Positions 1-10,744 of a stretch of DNA of 64,000 bases are shown here, piece by piece. Source of the DNA: Prionace glauca (taxonomy: Eukaryota; Chordata; Chondrichthyes; Carcharhiniformes; Carcharhinidae); NCBI GenBank assembly GCA_037974335.1, contig CM075760.1, positions 51,106,119 through 51,170,118 of the forward strand. Reading direction: 5' to 3'. The notes below the pieces were generated by a model. It had not been told where the DNA came from, did no database searches, and was given only the letters and a program-made list of their open reading frames with translations. The translations under genes were made by a program, and so were the position numbers. How positions within the stretch are numbered: the first letter of the stretch is position 1; the number at the start of each line of letters is the position of its first letter.

Positions 1-106
1 TAAATGAGGACTGCTCATGATATAAAATTACTTCTTCACATCAGAGCACAAGAGTTGAAATAATTTTACAGTTCTGCTGATTTTGTGGAATACGTAAGCA
101 GGAAGC

Positions 107-531
107 ATGTTCTCCCAATGTTCTTTACTAATACTGTTGGTTTTGTTGTCCGGTGAGTTTGTGTTTAAATAGTCACTGTCTGTTTCCAGCGTTCTCCACC
201 AGATATTTAATAGATTTTGCAACTTGTTGCAGGAACCAGTGGCAAAGATGAAGTGTCCCAAGATCCCCCTGAATTAACGGTTCAGGATCGACAGAGCACA
301 ACACTGCACTGCCGTTACTCGATAGCTGGTGCTGTGACTCCCTTCTGGTACATTCAGTCTCCCGGGGAAGCTCCGAAACATTTATTGACGATATATGGCA
401 CGGGAGGCACGTCTGAAAATTCTCCGGATAGATTTTCTGCTGTTTTGCACAAAGGAAACAAAACGGTCCTTTTAAATATCGCCGGAACCCTTCTCTCTGA
501 CAGCGCCGTGTATTTCTGTGCCATTGGAGCC
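107..531 (+). CDS. TCR alpha/delta-type V gene segment (V1)
   Basis: Antigen-receptor V segment that would be joined by RAG to a (D)J segment and form the membrane-distal domain of a T-cell receptor chain. The leader exon is 107-152 (MFSQCSLLILLVLLS, phase 1) with donor GTGAGT. The V exon is 233-531, after a TTGCAG acceptor. It shows the first cysteine (LHCRYS), the core Trp in FWYIQSPGEAP, an FR3 ending DSAVYFC, then a short germline CDR3 (AIGA). A 23-type RSS follows directly. FWYIQSPG and DSAVYFCA are typical of TRAV/TRDV rather than IGHV. It is closest to the V at 61966-62403 in this window (shared TSG-D-VSQ start of the mature protein). It looks functional. The exact subgroup cannot be named without a search. 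Confidence 0.87.
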
Positions 532-571
532 CACAGTGGTGCAGAGATATCGCGAACCCCGGACAAAAACC
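532..571 (+). other. 23-type recombination signal sequence of V1
   Basis: Consensus heptamer CACAGTG at 532-538 directly follows the V coding end. The nonamer ACAAAAACC at 563-571 is consensus, giving a 24-bp spacer (23 if the nonamer is read one base earlier). This is the expected signal for a TCR V segment. Confidence 0.85.
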
Positions 572-919
572 CCAGACTGGGAGTTCCAGTCAGTGATCAG
601 CAGAGGGCGCGCCCGCACTAATAAACACAAGCAATTATTTAGCCTTTGAGAGTTCAGAGTCGCCACTAAAATAACACAACACAACATTCAATATGAACAA
701 GTGAGCAGCAACAGAGGAATTGTTTTAGGTACGTTATAACTTTCATTTATATTGCAAAGTAATTTCTCAAATCAATTTATTATGCCCTCACTCACATTTT
801 GTATTTTCATAATCTTTTCCTGTCTTTCTGAATTAATGAGCAACACATTCTCATTCTCTAATCTGTGTGTCCCATTTATCACAGCCGGTGCATGGTGTCT
901 ATATGATTAGAACGTACTG

Positions 920-1120
920 AGGATCGGAGTGAGATAGTTCACCATGATCCTTCCTCAGTCTGCAACTCTGCAGTGAGAGAAATCCTGTGTCAGAGATAGA
1001 AATACAGATGCCCGTCCCACTGCACTGCTGATCCAACCAATGAGAGGAATGGAGTAGCGGCAGCAATCTATCCAATCACACAATCGGGTCAGGGTGAAAG
1101 TCGCAGACGGAAGTTGTGGG
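920..1120. other. Upstream-region-like block resembling 9690-9850
   Basis: By eye this block shares short matched strings in the same order with 9690-9850: a CTGCAACTCTGCAG-like string, a CCCACTGC(A/G)CTGC string, a GGTCCAAC/ATCCAACC string and GGGTCAG. It contains CCAAT-type motifs. It may be a diverged copy of a V-gene upstream region, but no leader exon follows within a few hundred bases. Nothing else was recognised between 720 and 1700. Confidence 0.3.
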
Positions 1121-1704
1121 GAGGGGATACGGCGACTCAATATTGAACAAAGTGTGCGGTGACTCTCAGCTGCATTCGGAGCTGGTGGAGTGGAAATAGC
1201 GACGGTTGAATCTACAAAGGTGTCTAACCATCCCGCACCTGTTCATTGTTCAGGTGTCTAACAATAAATAGAGCGGCTGGGACACGAAGCAATGAGAATC
1301 ATCGAACCTTGGAGCGCTGAATGAGGCCATTCATCCTATCTGTGCCTCTTTGGAAGAGTTCGCCAAGTCATCTTTCATCCCCTTATTTTTCGCACAGACA
1401 GGATTCTTTGAACAACTGACAGTGCAGAAGGGAATAAGATTATCCTATGTTTTTCCTTTTCTTAAACCAGCATATTTGGATTATCGAATGAGATATTGAT
1501 TAAAACAGTTCTGCGTGATTTTATTTTAAAAAAAAATCTGAGCAGTGCAATTAAGAAACTCGTTTCATTATTTGATAAAAGAAAGCAATTTCAGTTTCAC
1601 AAGTCATCTGATCATTGAATGCTGTAATCCGTGGAAATATTCCAGTTTACTTTCTCCAGAATCTGGATAGTCTCACTAAATGGTGATATTATGGTTTCTA
1701 AATA

Positions 1705-1750
1705 GTGATAAACATTGCCTGAACATCAACGTTCAGTCAATGTTTATCAC
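1705..1750. repeat. Near-perfect 20-bp hairpin
   Basis: Arms 1705-1724 and 1731-1750 are reverse complements with one mismatch, around the 6-base loop ATCAAC. No protein or known repeat explains it. It could be a small palindromic element or a structured RNA. Confidence 0.6.
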
Positions 1751-1975
1751 AATATACTTCAGTCTCACCAATTTTAATTTATACCTCTCTGAAAAAGATA
1801 CTTGATGCTCGTGTTTTGGTATGTAAATTAACAAACCCGAAAACCTCTCAGGATTCCCTTTCTAAAAAAGGATTGAGCAGAATCCGCCAGGAGAGGGCTC
1901 CAAATCCAAGCCTGCTAATTGGAAGATTTCCTGGGTCCAACCGCTAAGCTAATAGGAACGGTTTCCTGAGTGAGG

Positions 1976-2316
1976 TCATAAGAACAGAAATAGGAGCAGG
2001 AATAGGCTATCTAGCCCTTCTAGCCTGCCCCGCCATTCAATAAGATCATGGCAGATCTGAAGTGGATCAGTTCCAGTTACCCGTCTGCTCCCCATACCCT
2101 TAATTCCCTTATCGATCAAAAATCTATCTACCCGTGACTTAAACATATTCAACGAGGTAGCCTCCACCATTTCAATGGGCAGCGAATTCCAGAGATTCAC
2201 CACCCTCTAAACTGTCCCCCTCCCTTATTTTGAGGCTGTGCCCCCTAGATCTGGTTTCCTTTCTAAGTAGAAAGAATCTACCTCTACCCTATCTAGTCCC
2301 TTCATTATCTTGTAAG
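1976..2316 (-). mobile_element. CR1-like LINE 3' end, 5'-truncated
   Basis: Read on the minus strand, this ends in the same 3' segment found at 60890-60982: a glutamine-poor ORF2 C-terminus (VNLWNSLP, SLNMFKSRVD), then the AAT-GGCGGGGCAGGCT untranslated tail and a TTCTTATG-like terminus. Only about 340 bp remain, so the 5' end is lost as is usual for CR1 insertions. Confidence 0.75.
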
Positions 2317-2389
2317 ATTATGAACGGCTCTTTTCAATTAGAAAGACGCCACAGCACAATTATTGCAAAACAATTTACTTTGTTGCTGC

Positions 2390-2665
2390 AGTGAGGAAGG
2401 AGATGCTCGGAAGCAGTGACGGTTCAAGTGGTTTCTGGGTTGAGAAACAGCCAATTGCTGAGTGGCACCGTGAGAAACGTCAGATACCGATATCCCATAA
2501 TTATCCAATCGGTGACAGTGTGGCCCTTCGGTCTCACATTGAATGGGGGAATGTGAAGCTCTCGCCTCTCCTCTCCCTCCCCAACATTCAGAGTCTGGGC
2601 CTCGGCTGCAAGTCCCAGTTTAGAGAGTAGATCCTGATTGATGCTCTTGTGTATCTTCATCAATC
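2390..2665 (+). promoter_or_regulatory. V-gene upstream region shared with 8199-8500 (inverted)
   Basis: About 270 bp immediately before the leader ATG at 2666 are clearly homologous to the region upstream of the orphan leader at 8120-8198, in opposite orientation. Shared strings include GAGAAACAGCCAAT(T/C)GCT and a TCCCATAAT block with CCAAT boxes. Its position makes it the likely V promoter. Chance ORFs on both strands of this block are shadows of that homology and are not genes. Confidence 0.55.
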
Positions 2666-3091
2666 ATGAAGAGAAACCCCCGCAAAGAGCTACTTCCAGT
2701 TGGAGCTCTGATGCTGCTGATATTGTGTGAGTTTATTGATTTACGCAGACGGATTATTTTAACAATCCCTTCATACCGTGTAGTTACAGATTGATTTTCT
2801 TCCGTTCGCAGACGTTCAGTGTGAGGATCAGAGCTCCCATCCTGAGCAAGTCGTATCTCGGGAAGGGGAGCGGGTTGAACTCAAGTGTCGGCTCTCTGTT
2901 GCTCCAGGTCATACAGTAGCCTGGTACAGACAAACACTGAGAGGACCTCCAACAATTCTCGCCTCCATTTACGAGGGGAATGTGACCGAAGGACGATATA
3001 CAGTCCTTTGACCGAATAAAGAATTCCTTCACCATGTCTAGAGATGGGACCGCGGTCCTGTTCTCCGGAATGTATCTCTGTGCGAAGCAGA
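2666..3091 (+). pseudogene. Divergent V segment pseudogene (V2)
   Basis: The leader exon is 2666-2726 (21 codons, ending ALMLLILC) with donor GTGAGT. The V exon starts at 2812 after TTCGCAG and reads C1 in ELKCRLS, then VAWYRQTLRGPP and EGNVTEGRYT. The frame then breaks near 3008 and resumes in another frame as FDRIKNSFTMSRDG, ending SGMYLCAKQ. FR3 is also shorter than normal. A heptamer CACAGTG lies at 3092-3098, but no A-rich nonamer sits 23 bp on. It was a V segment of a family distinct from V1. Its leader and promoter have an inverted relative at 8120-8500. Non-functional by frameshift, short FR3 and poor RSS. Confidence 0.8.
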
Positions 3092-3567
3092 CACAGTGAG
3101 ACAAAGAGCGGATCCCCTGTTGTGATATTCAGTTCACTGCCCTGTCTCCGCTACACTTTTAAGTTTTCTGCAAACCAGAAATGCCATTAATATTCTTCAA
3201 TGTTACTTTCGCACATTTAATTTTCAATCTAGATAGCGTTCTAACATCCTAAAGTTGTCTTTAAAGATGCAGAGTATCGAAGCGTATTAAGTTTAAAAAC
3301 AAAACTGTTCCGTTGTTCCACAAGCAAATTAAAGAGAAAGGCAGAAAAATCTGCCTATCAAGTATCTGGATAATCGAGAAAAAGATAGATCAACAAGGAC
3401 ATAGGTAAATATTCAGATTGATAAGAGGTAGATATGTTGACAGTTAGACGCAGACAGACAGATAGGTGGATAGACCGTTAGTTAACTTTTTTAGCCAATA
3501 TGCATAAGAGCTTTATTTAATTAGCCCTGTATGTATCTTTATGTTAACTTTGTTCATGTTTTGACAG

Positions 3568-3856
3568 ATGTTCATTGTCACTCGAAGACACTTCACATAT
3601 CAATGTATCGGGTACATCAAGGACAGACCATCTCTCTTCATCACAATATTGCTGTTACTGGGAATGAGTTTGTATTTTGGTACCGGCAATTCACCGATCA
3701 AGCTCCAGAGAAAGTCGTTTCCATATTCAGAGATGAAACAGCTGAGGGAAGGTTTAAAGTATCGTAGGCAGTGAGAAAGGATACATCGGTCTCAGCGTTA
3801 ACACGGTCGAACTGTCAGCTGCTGCGGTGGATAAAGTGCAGTTGAGGCACTGTGAA
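3568..3856 (+). pseudogene. V segment pseudogene (V3)
   Basis: A V-like exon follows a TTTTGACAG acceptor. It reads HQGQTISLHHNIA, where the second H sits where the first disulfide cysteine should be, then FVFWYRQF and EKVVSIFRDETAEGRFKVS, followed by a stop. A second frame then gives GLSVNTVELSAAAVD and a terminal RHCE in place of YYC. No leader exon and no convincing RSS were found. It is a decayed V segment in the same orientation as V1 and V2. Confidence 0.72.
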
Positions 3857-3909
3857 ACAGAGAGATGCAAAGCCGGTACAGTAACTCACTCGACATGGGC
3901 ACTGTGGAG

Positions 3910-5930
3910 ACAAACATCCCATGGTCTTTAGAAGAGAACGTGGTTCAATCAAAATCGATATAACAAGTTTTTCTTGCGAGTTATATGATGGAATTAAAAC
4001 AATATATTTGAATGTTTCTATTAATAGAACTTGCAGAAAAACTCACATTAGAAATATACAAATTACTCCTTGACTCATCATAAAACTGAGACAAATGATC
4101 TTGTATCAATATGAAGCAGCAAATGGAGAAAAATGAAAACAATAACAAACGTATCAGATATAGAATAGTAACATAGATGTAAAAAAACCATAATAAACTG
4201 TTGCAATATAAATCCAGTGATATCATGTAACAATATTCGAGAACAACATAGAGGATCATTGCTTCACTGATGACGTTCCCTTTAGTTAAACCTTGTAGAA
4301 CCGTCAGTTCCCCCTGTTACAGGTGACAGCTGGTGTTACAGGAAATATCTGCGCGCCTCAACACCGCAAACCGCAGTGTATTTAGAGCAATAGCTTTTAT
4401 GTCAATTATGGAATACCGGGCACTGAAGCAGGTCTTCTGGACAAGAAGCTTTGGGTTCGAAACTGCTTTGTGGTCTTTTGGCAACAGAGCTGTGTTCTCC
4501 TTGTCACCAAGTGTTGAATATTAGGGTCTGAATTCTTCCAGTATGCCTAATAACAGGTGGTGAGAACAGAACAGGTTCCTGGTCACTCATACTGCAGGAG
4601 GTAATGAAAGCCACTGCAGTAATTTGTCAGGCATAATCATGAGCAATCTAATGGAAATCTGTGGTCACCTAGCGCCACGTCAAGGCATGATGCCTGGAGG
4701 ATGAGGTGGGAACAGGGGACTTAGAGAGTGAACTCTATAGAGCGTTGTATCCTAATGTCATTGGGTAGCCTGAGTACGACGTTCAAGACAATATAGATCA
4801 TCAATATGGCTCCTCAATGTAGCAGAAAGAGAGCGAGGATGGATGAAAAGACAGAAAGAGAGAGAGAGGTGTCCATTATTTGGTTCAAATTTGCGACAAG
4901 TTCAATGTAACCGGCACATATTTGAATTCCCCAATCCCTTTACTCCAGGGTCAGAGTGATAAGAATTTCTGATTGAGAATTCTTACTGCCTCCTGCGGTG
5001 ATGAAGTTTGTAACATCACCACAACTATAGGCATGTGGATAACATGGGAATAGTTTAGGTTAGAGGGTAATTAGATTGGTCCCACTGGCCGGCGCAACAT
5101 TGAGGGCGGAAGGGCCGGTACTGCACTATAATGTTCTATGTTCTACACTGAAAACGAAATTCCTTAGGTTCGCAAGTCCCATTTGACCTCTGGAGTCTGT
5201 GAAAGGCGCTACATCATTAAAAGTACGATCTCTTTTTTCGAGGGATACCTGTTTGTACAGGTTGCGTTCATTGCCTTCCTGATTCCACGGGAACCAATAA
5301 TGTTTAGTTTCAATTTCATTTTCGTTACTTCAGTTTTTTTTCCAGAATAGGTTAATGAATGGTCACCACGCACTGGGACTTCCCGGATTCTGTCTTCAGT
5401 CCCTTCAGAGATTCTTTCCCCTCCAGGAGAAACCGGCAGTCTATCCGGAACAACACTCCGGGAATTTACCGAGGAGACAGCGCAGTGTTTAGAAATGCTG
5501 CACCGTCAGAACTCTCAGCCTCTCGATGACCTGTTAAATCTGGGGTACCGTCTTCCCTCTCAGGTGGAGGTGCCACATGGTCACTGTTTCCAAAAAGAGC
5601 AAGAGAAACATCCTGTTCAGTATCTGTTCACCAATCACAATGACTGACACAGCCAGAGCACTACAATATTACTGAATGAAATAATATCATTGTGAGTCCA
5701 AAAATAGCTGCTGTGTTTATTACATAAAACACTTCGGGACATTAAAATTTACAAAAATATTCTCAAGATCATTCTTTTAAGTGTCCCGGTGTTTTAATTT
5801 TGCAATATATTTGTTATTCATAAAAATATTCTCAGTAAAAAATGAGAAATCGCTACGATTTCAGGTTCCATTTCAGACTCACTCTGATCCAAAGTTTGCC
5901 TCACGCTCCGTTACGTTGCGTGAGGCTCTG
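3910..5930. other. Gap without recognised gene
   Basis: No coding pattern was recognised. Short chance ORFs have no family features. The only repeat seen is a LINE/SINE-type 3' tail at about 5035-5150. The block 4560-4740 and the region before the minus-strand V4 gene look unique. Confidence 0.5.
5035..5150 (+). mobile_element. Short retrotransposon 3' tail
   Basis: GGATAACATGGGAATAGTTT through GGGCCGGTACTGCACTATAATG and a final GTTCTATGTTCTA matches the 3' end seen again at 7900-8030. It is a heavily 5'-truncated copy of the LINE group ending in GTTCTATG repeats. Confidence 0.6.
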
Positions 5931-5932
5931 AG

Positions 5933-5971
5933 AGTTTTTGTACAGGTTCAGCCCAGCTCTGAGTCTCTGTG
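5933..5971 (-). other. 23-type RSS of V4
   Basis: On the minus strand, heptamer CACAGAG is at 5971-5965, the spacer is exactly 23 bp, and nonamer ACAAAAACT is at 5941-5933. Confidence 0.85.
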
Positions 5972-6890
5972 GGTCTCAGTGCGCAGTAATACACCCCGGA
6001 GTCTGTCAGCTCTGTTTTAGACACTTGCAGCGGGACGGTGCGGGTTGTTTCATTGAGCTCCGCTGTAAAACGGCCCCCTGGCGATGTCTCTGTTTTGTCG
6101 CTGTATCTATTCCTCTTCAGCAGAAACTCCATGGACCCGCTGGAATGCTGTCGGTACCAGAATAAATAAAGATTGCCAGTACTTGTAACTGTGTAATTAC
6201 AGAGTAACTGAACAACATCTCCTTCAGTGACGGTGACTGCAGCCGGTGTCTGTGAAACAGAATCTCCTCCACAATGTCCTGTAAGAACGCAAAGAAATAT
6301 TAAAGAAACAATGCGATTTCACTCTGCCCCCAACCCCACCCCGAACCCCCCAATCCCACCCCTCGCCCCCAGAATCTGCCGTATTCTTGAACAATAATCT
6401 CAGAAAGAAATCACACAGCACAACAAAATATATATTTCGCAGTTCAGCCGCTGGAAAGAGGTGTTTGCAACGTTTAAATAAAACTTCCACCATAAACATT
6501 CTGTTCTTTCTAAAGAGATCAGTTCCTCTCCTTCAGTCCCTATAACTGGAAACAGCTCACGGTCTGTCTGTTTGAAATGTGGCGTTTGCCAAACTCATCC
6601 ACTGGTATGAGAGGAGCTTCAATCTGAGCCCAACTCATTCTCATTCCAAGGGGGAATTGTGCCTAATCCCAACAATGCTCAGCGTTGAGACCAGCGAGAT
6701 CCTGATAATTTTTCGATGTTGTGATCAATCCATTCCCTGATCACTCACCCACTCCCACTTGCATTGAGCGAACCGCCTGACAGAATATATTATGTGGTAG
6801 TGATGTATAACACAGAAATGAGCAACTTGTGAACCTACCGGTTAAAAGAACAGTCGCTATGATGAATACATACAAAGTAACCGGAGACAT
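5972..6890 (-). CDS. TCR alpha/delta-type V gene segment (V4)
   Basis: The leader exon is 6839-6890 (MSPVTLYVFIIATVLLT, 52 nt, phase 1) with donor GTAGGT. The V exon is 5972-6278, after a TTCTTACAG acceptor. The mature part starts GHCGGDSVSQTPAAVTVTEG, has C1 in QLLCNYT, then LFWYRQHSSGSMEFLLKR, and ends LTDSGVYYCALRP at the RSS. The leader intron is 560 bp, longer than in the other V genes here. All hallmarks are intact, so it looks functional. It is inverted relative to V1, so joining outcomes (deletion or inversion) depend on where the J segments lie. Confidence 0.87.
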
Positions 6891-7590
6891 GTTTGCAGAG
6901 AGCTGGAAGCGGATTTGACCAGAATGGGTTGAAGTGTTTTAGTCAAGAGCTGGGAAGAGGTTGAGTCATATCCGGGCCCACGTTGATTGGTTCACCACTG
7001 AAAACATCATCAGATAACATCCAATTGGCTTCAAGCTCCTTTGATCTCCAATTCAAGCAATAAACTCACAGTTCATTCATTTCCAATTCGGCCTCTTGGC
7101 GGAAGGACAATAGCATAAAAATGAATTTGGTCATCCCAGTCCAAAGGATTACGTTCCTCTCCAGCCGTCATTTCAGGTAACGACCGGTCCCCTGAATCTT
7201 GATGGCTCTGTTTCCTCATGGAGAATGACAGCATTCATCCTTACAGCAACATAATGGTTTGTTTTCAATCATGTTTGGGATAGCAGCTATGATGCGGGAG
7301 AGGATGAATGTTTAGCTGAAACATCTACTTCATAACAGGGGATGGAATAATGAATGGGCTGCGATATTTCCATTTCATGTTCCCTCACTTTGTAACTTTG
7401 TAGTTTATGAAATCCTCTTTCAGACAGGGAAATATATCATGCCTCCCCATTCAACAACTGGTTAATCTGCAAGTTTCATTGTGATAAATAATAAAATGTG
7501 TTTTAAGTCCATCATGTTACTTGCAACCAGAACATTTTATATCGATATTGTTTGATATAGCAATACCGATACAAAACAAAGTAGTCCCTG
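6891..7590. other. Gap upstream of V4
   Basis: Contains the V4 promoter region. No element recognised. An imperfect hairpin (about 11-bp arms) lies near 7538-7572. Confidence 0.4.
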
Positions 7591-7595
7591 TCAGT

Positions 7596-7700
7596 GTTTG
7601 AAGTCTCATAACACCAAATTAAAGTCCAATAGATTTATTTGGTAGCACAAACCACTAGCTTTCGGAGCGCTGCCCCTTTATCAGGCGAATGGGAGTTCTG
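7596..7700. repeat. Unnamed interspersed repeat fragment
   Basis: Contains the string CTAGCTTTCGGAGCGCTGCC preceded by AAAGTCCAATAGATTTATTT. From memory this is a widely dispersed fish/elasmobranch repeat. I cannot name its family from this window, where it occurs only once. Confidence 0.45.
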
Positions 7701-7794
7701 TCTGTACCAGGATATGGTGTCGTTTGTAAAAACGGAGCGCCGACTGCTAGGTTCAACCCGGTCGAACCAGCCTGCTCATGTTGGGAGCTCTGAC

Positions 7795-8032
7795 GCTCTT
7801 TACTCCGAGGGTAGTTCTTCACTCAGAGGGTAGTAAGGGTGTGGAATGCCCTGCCTGCAGCAGTTGTGGACTCGCCAACTTTAAGGGCGTTCAAATGGTC
7901 AGTGGATACACATATGGATAACATTGGAATAGTTTAGGTTCGAGGGTCATTTGATTGGTTCCACTGGTCGGCACAACATCGAGGGCCGAAGGGCCTGTAC
8001 TGCGCTGGAATGTTCTATGTTCTATGACACTA
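7795..8032 (+). mobile_element. LINE 3' end inserted where a V exon would be expected
   Basis: Reads as an ORF2 C-terminal remnant (TGTGGAATGCCCTGCCTGC), then GGGCCGAAGGGCCTGTACTG and the terminal GTTCTATGTTCTATG. It abuts the remains of the leader intron belonging to the orphan V leader at 8120-8198. This suggests the insertion, or an associated deletion, removed the V exon. Confidence 0.65.
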
Positions 8033-8119
8033 ACCGGCTATGAACAAAGATCACTCACAAACTACATGGTGTGAAGAAATTGTTAAAAACAACAGATCTG
8101 ATTAGAAAAATCAACTCAC

Positions 8120-8198
8120 ACAATAGCAGCAGGGTCAGAGCTCCAAGAGGAAACAGGTATTTGGTTGGGAGGGGGTCAGTGGGAGGGGGTTGCTTCAT
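8120..8198 (-). pseudogene. Orphan V leader exon (V5)
   Basis: ATG at 8198 begins a 79-nt exon (26 codons plus one base, phase 1) ending in LFPLGALTLLLLC with donor GTGAGT at 8119-8114. It matches the V2 leader at 2666-2726 (ALMLLILC), and the following intron is also similar (TTTTAACAAT, then ACCATGTAGTTT). After a possible acceptor (TTGTTCATAG, near 8030) the sequence becomes a retrotransposon tail instead of a V exon. It is a decapitated V gene, inverted relative to V2. Confidence 0.7.
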
Positions 8199-8500
8199 GA
8201 TAATAAAGGTGCACAAGAAGATCAATCCGGGTCTGATTTTCAGACTGGGACTTGCAGCCGGGGCCTGGACTCTGAAATGTGGGAAGGGAAAGGAGAGGCG
8301 AGAGTTTTCCATTCCCCCCTTCAATGTGAGACTGAGGGTCCACATTATCACCAATTGGACTATTATGGGATGTCAGTCTCTGACGCTGCTCACGGTGCCA
8401 ATGAGCGATTGGCTGTTTCTCAAACCATTGTCCACTTAAACCGTCAATGACCCCCCGGCCCTCTCTGCACCCTGTGTGCAGCAGCAGAGTACATTGTTTC
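8199..8500 (-). promoter_or_regulatory. V upstream region, inverted copy of 2390-2665
   Basis: The minus-strand sequence shows the same order of motifs as the region before the V2 leader, including the CAGCCAAT CCAAT box and the TCCCATAAT block. The ORFs overlapping it on both strands are incidental. Confidence 0.5.
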
Positions 8501-8519
8501 ACAACGGCTGTGCTCTGTT

Positions 8520-10090
8520 ATCCTTCTAAATGAACAGAGCAGTTCATCGTCTGAGAATTATAGAGTCTTAAAGAACAAACAGACGCCATTCGGCCCATTG
8601 CTCACGTACTGTCTCTGCTGAAGGGTATCCATTTATTCCGAACCAACAGCTTGCTTTCAATATTAATTATATATATATTTCTCATTCCGTTTACTGCCCA
8701 AGTATTAAATATCTTTGTAAATTACTTCTACATTATGTCTCCATTACAGATTGGCATGGATCATCGCAATTTCTAACATCGTCTGCTCAAAACACAAGTC
8801 TTCTAATCGCTCCCTCCACTTTCATAGAGTTAGCCTGAAATGCTGCCATCCATTCACCCCCTGCGAGACCAGCCGGATTAACTCTGTTTCTTTTTAACCT
8901 TTTCCAAACTTGAATTGATCGGGTAGAAGTCTGCCAACCACTTCTGAACAGAGATTCTACTCTGTCCAGTGTGGGGGTGAAAATGCTTCAGTTGATCAAG
9001 TGGCACTCCCCTCAACACTGTGCTTCCTTATCCCAATTCCACGTTTTCCAGTGTCTCACACACTGTCTGTCAGGTTAACACTGAAAGAGGAAAGAGTCTC
9101 CCGCTCAGCAGTGCACATTCTCAACCCAACTCTATCTTTCCCAATCTCTCTCACACACTGTCTCTGAGGTTAACACGAAACGACCGAAGAATCAATAAAC
9201 TGTTCCAAGTGTTGCGAACTGTGCTCTCGAGAATGATGTGTTCAGCGTTAGACTTGTAGCCTTGCTTTCTGAAATCTGTGTTGTGAGTAAATATTTGATT
9301 ATTTATATGTTTAATGTCATTGGCAGCTTCTTCTCCTTCTGACCCGAGTCCTTTCTCTCCTTTGATTCAGTAAAATAATAATTATTTCTTATTTTCTGGC
9401 TCATTTCCTCTAGTTTTTGTTTTGCTATGGGTTAAACAGAGGCAGCATTTTCATGAACTGAGTTGTATGTCTGTTAGTTACAGAATTGCATTCATTCACC
9501 TATCTGAACAATCCCGCCAAATGGGGACATTTGGTTTCCCGCATTTATCATATTCAGTCTATAAATTGTTGCATTATTTGATTTATTTTATAGCGATCGG
9601 GTGGGTTGGATGGTGGTGGGTGGATGGGGTGGGAGTTCTCCTGAGAAGGAGATACCCAATATTAAGCAATAGAATGAACAGGTTGAGAGAGAGTCTGTAT
9701 CATATGACGCATGCTGTGTCTGTAACTCTGCAGACGGAAACACCCACTTTTGGGGCAGAAATTGCCCCTCCCACTGCGCTGCAGGTCCAACAAACCCCGG
9801 ACGAGAGAATAACATGCCCAATAACAGAAGGCAGTCAATATGGGTCAGAGCGACAGCAGCAAAGACAGCTGACAATGCTGCTGTTATTTCTTCATATTTT
9901 CAATTCAGAACAGCGAAGAGTTACTAACCAGTGCGCCCCTGACGGAAGGTCTGAAACTTTCAATGTTGGGATAACGAGCAAAGTACAAATTTATCAATGG
10001 GGCAGTTTCCAGTGCCCGGGTTTTAGGAGATATGTTTCAGAAAATTCAGCCGTTTAAATATCTCGTAAATATTAAACATTAGTTACCAGT
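8520..10090. other. Gap without recognised gene
   Basis: A 211-codon open frame at 9422-10057 has low-complexity Trp/Gly stretches and no family signature, and I do not accept it as a gene. The part 9690-9850 resembles 920-1120 and may be an old V upstream region. The rest looks unique. Confidence 0.4.
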
Positions 10091-10094
10091 GGGA

Positions 10095-10310
10095 CTTAGC
10101 CGTCGCTGGCCAGCATTTATCGCCCATCCTTATTTGCCCTTCGAGAGCAGTTGAGAGTCAACCACATTGCTGTGGCTCTGGAATCACATGTAGACCAGAC
10201 CAGGTAAGGGCGGCAGATTTCCTTCCCGAAAGGACATGAGTGAATCAGATGAGTTTTCAGACAATGGTTTCATGGTCATCAGTAAATTCTGAATTCCGGC
10301 TCTCCCCAAC
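10095..10310. repeat. Interspersed repeat, also at 20034-20210
   Basis: Shares GCAGTTGAGAGTCAACCA, TGCTGTGGCTCTGGA, TCACATGTAG and CCAGACCAGGTAAGG with 20034-20210. It is therefore a dispersed repeat of unknown family. It has no coding capacity. Confidence 0.65.
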
Positions 10311-10705
10311 ACGAACTGAGTTTCTGGATTAATAGTTTCGCGATAATATCACGGAGCCACCCCCTCTTTATTTATCATATTATCTGATTTTTACTCTGTC
10401 TATTACACTCGGTACTTTCCAATCTCGATCTCTATTTCAACACTTTCCTCATTTTCTGTCCACTCCTCCGACAATAACTGAAATTTCCTCTGTCCTATTT
10501 TCCAATCACTCAGTCTAGTTTACATGCTCCCTCTTTCCTCTTCACCATTTCTGTTTTCAACTCTCTTCATTTCTGACGGAATTTTAATAATTAGATTCTA
10601 TATTTTGTTTTCAGTTGCATTTCCCTTTTTGACTATTTTAAAATAATCCCATCACTCCCTCCGCCGACATTGCAGACACACAGAGTGGATCTCACAGTCG
10701 ATGGA

Positions 10706-10744
10706 GGTTTTTGTATGGGACCCCCCTGTGTTTGTTACACTGTG
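10706..10744 (-). other. Consensus 23-type RSS of the intronless V6
   Basis: On the minus strand, heptamer CACAGTG (10744-10738), exactly 23 bp of spacer, and nonamer ACAAAAACC (10714-10706). Both blocks match the vertebrate consensus. Confidence 0.9.

Noticed and set aside
8055-8502. Overlapping ORFs of 86-122 codons on both strands
   Set aside because: They are frames through the V leader/promoter duplicate. Only the 79-nt leader exon has support.
9410-9440. AGTTTTTGT string as part of a 12-type RSS for a J segment
   Set aside because: No heptamer at 12 or 23 bp and no FGxG J motif nearby. No D, J or C segment was found anywhere in the window.
9422-10057. 211-codon plus-strand ORF
   Set aside because: No domain, odd composition, overlaps a block resembling 920-1120, and no splice or family support. 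Likely chance.
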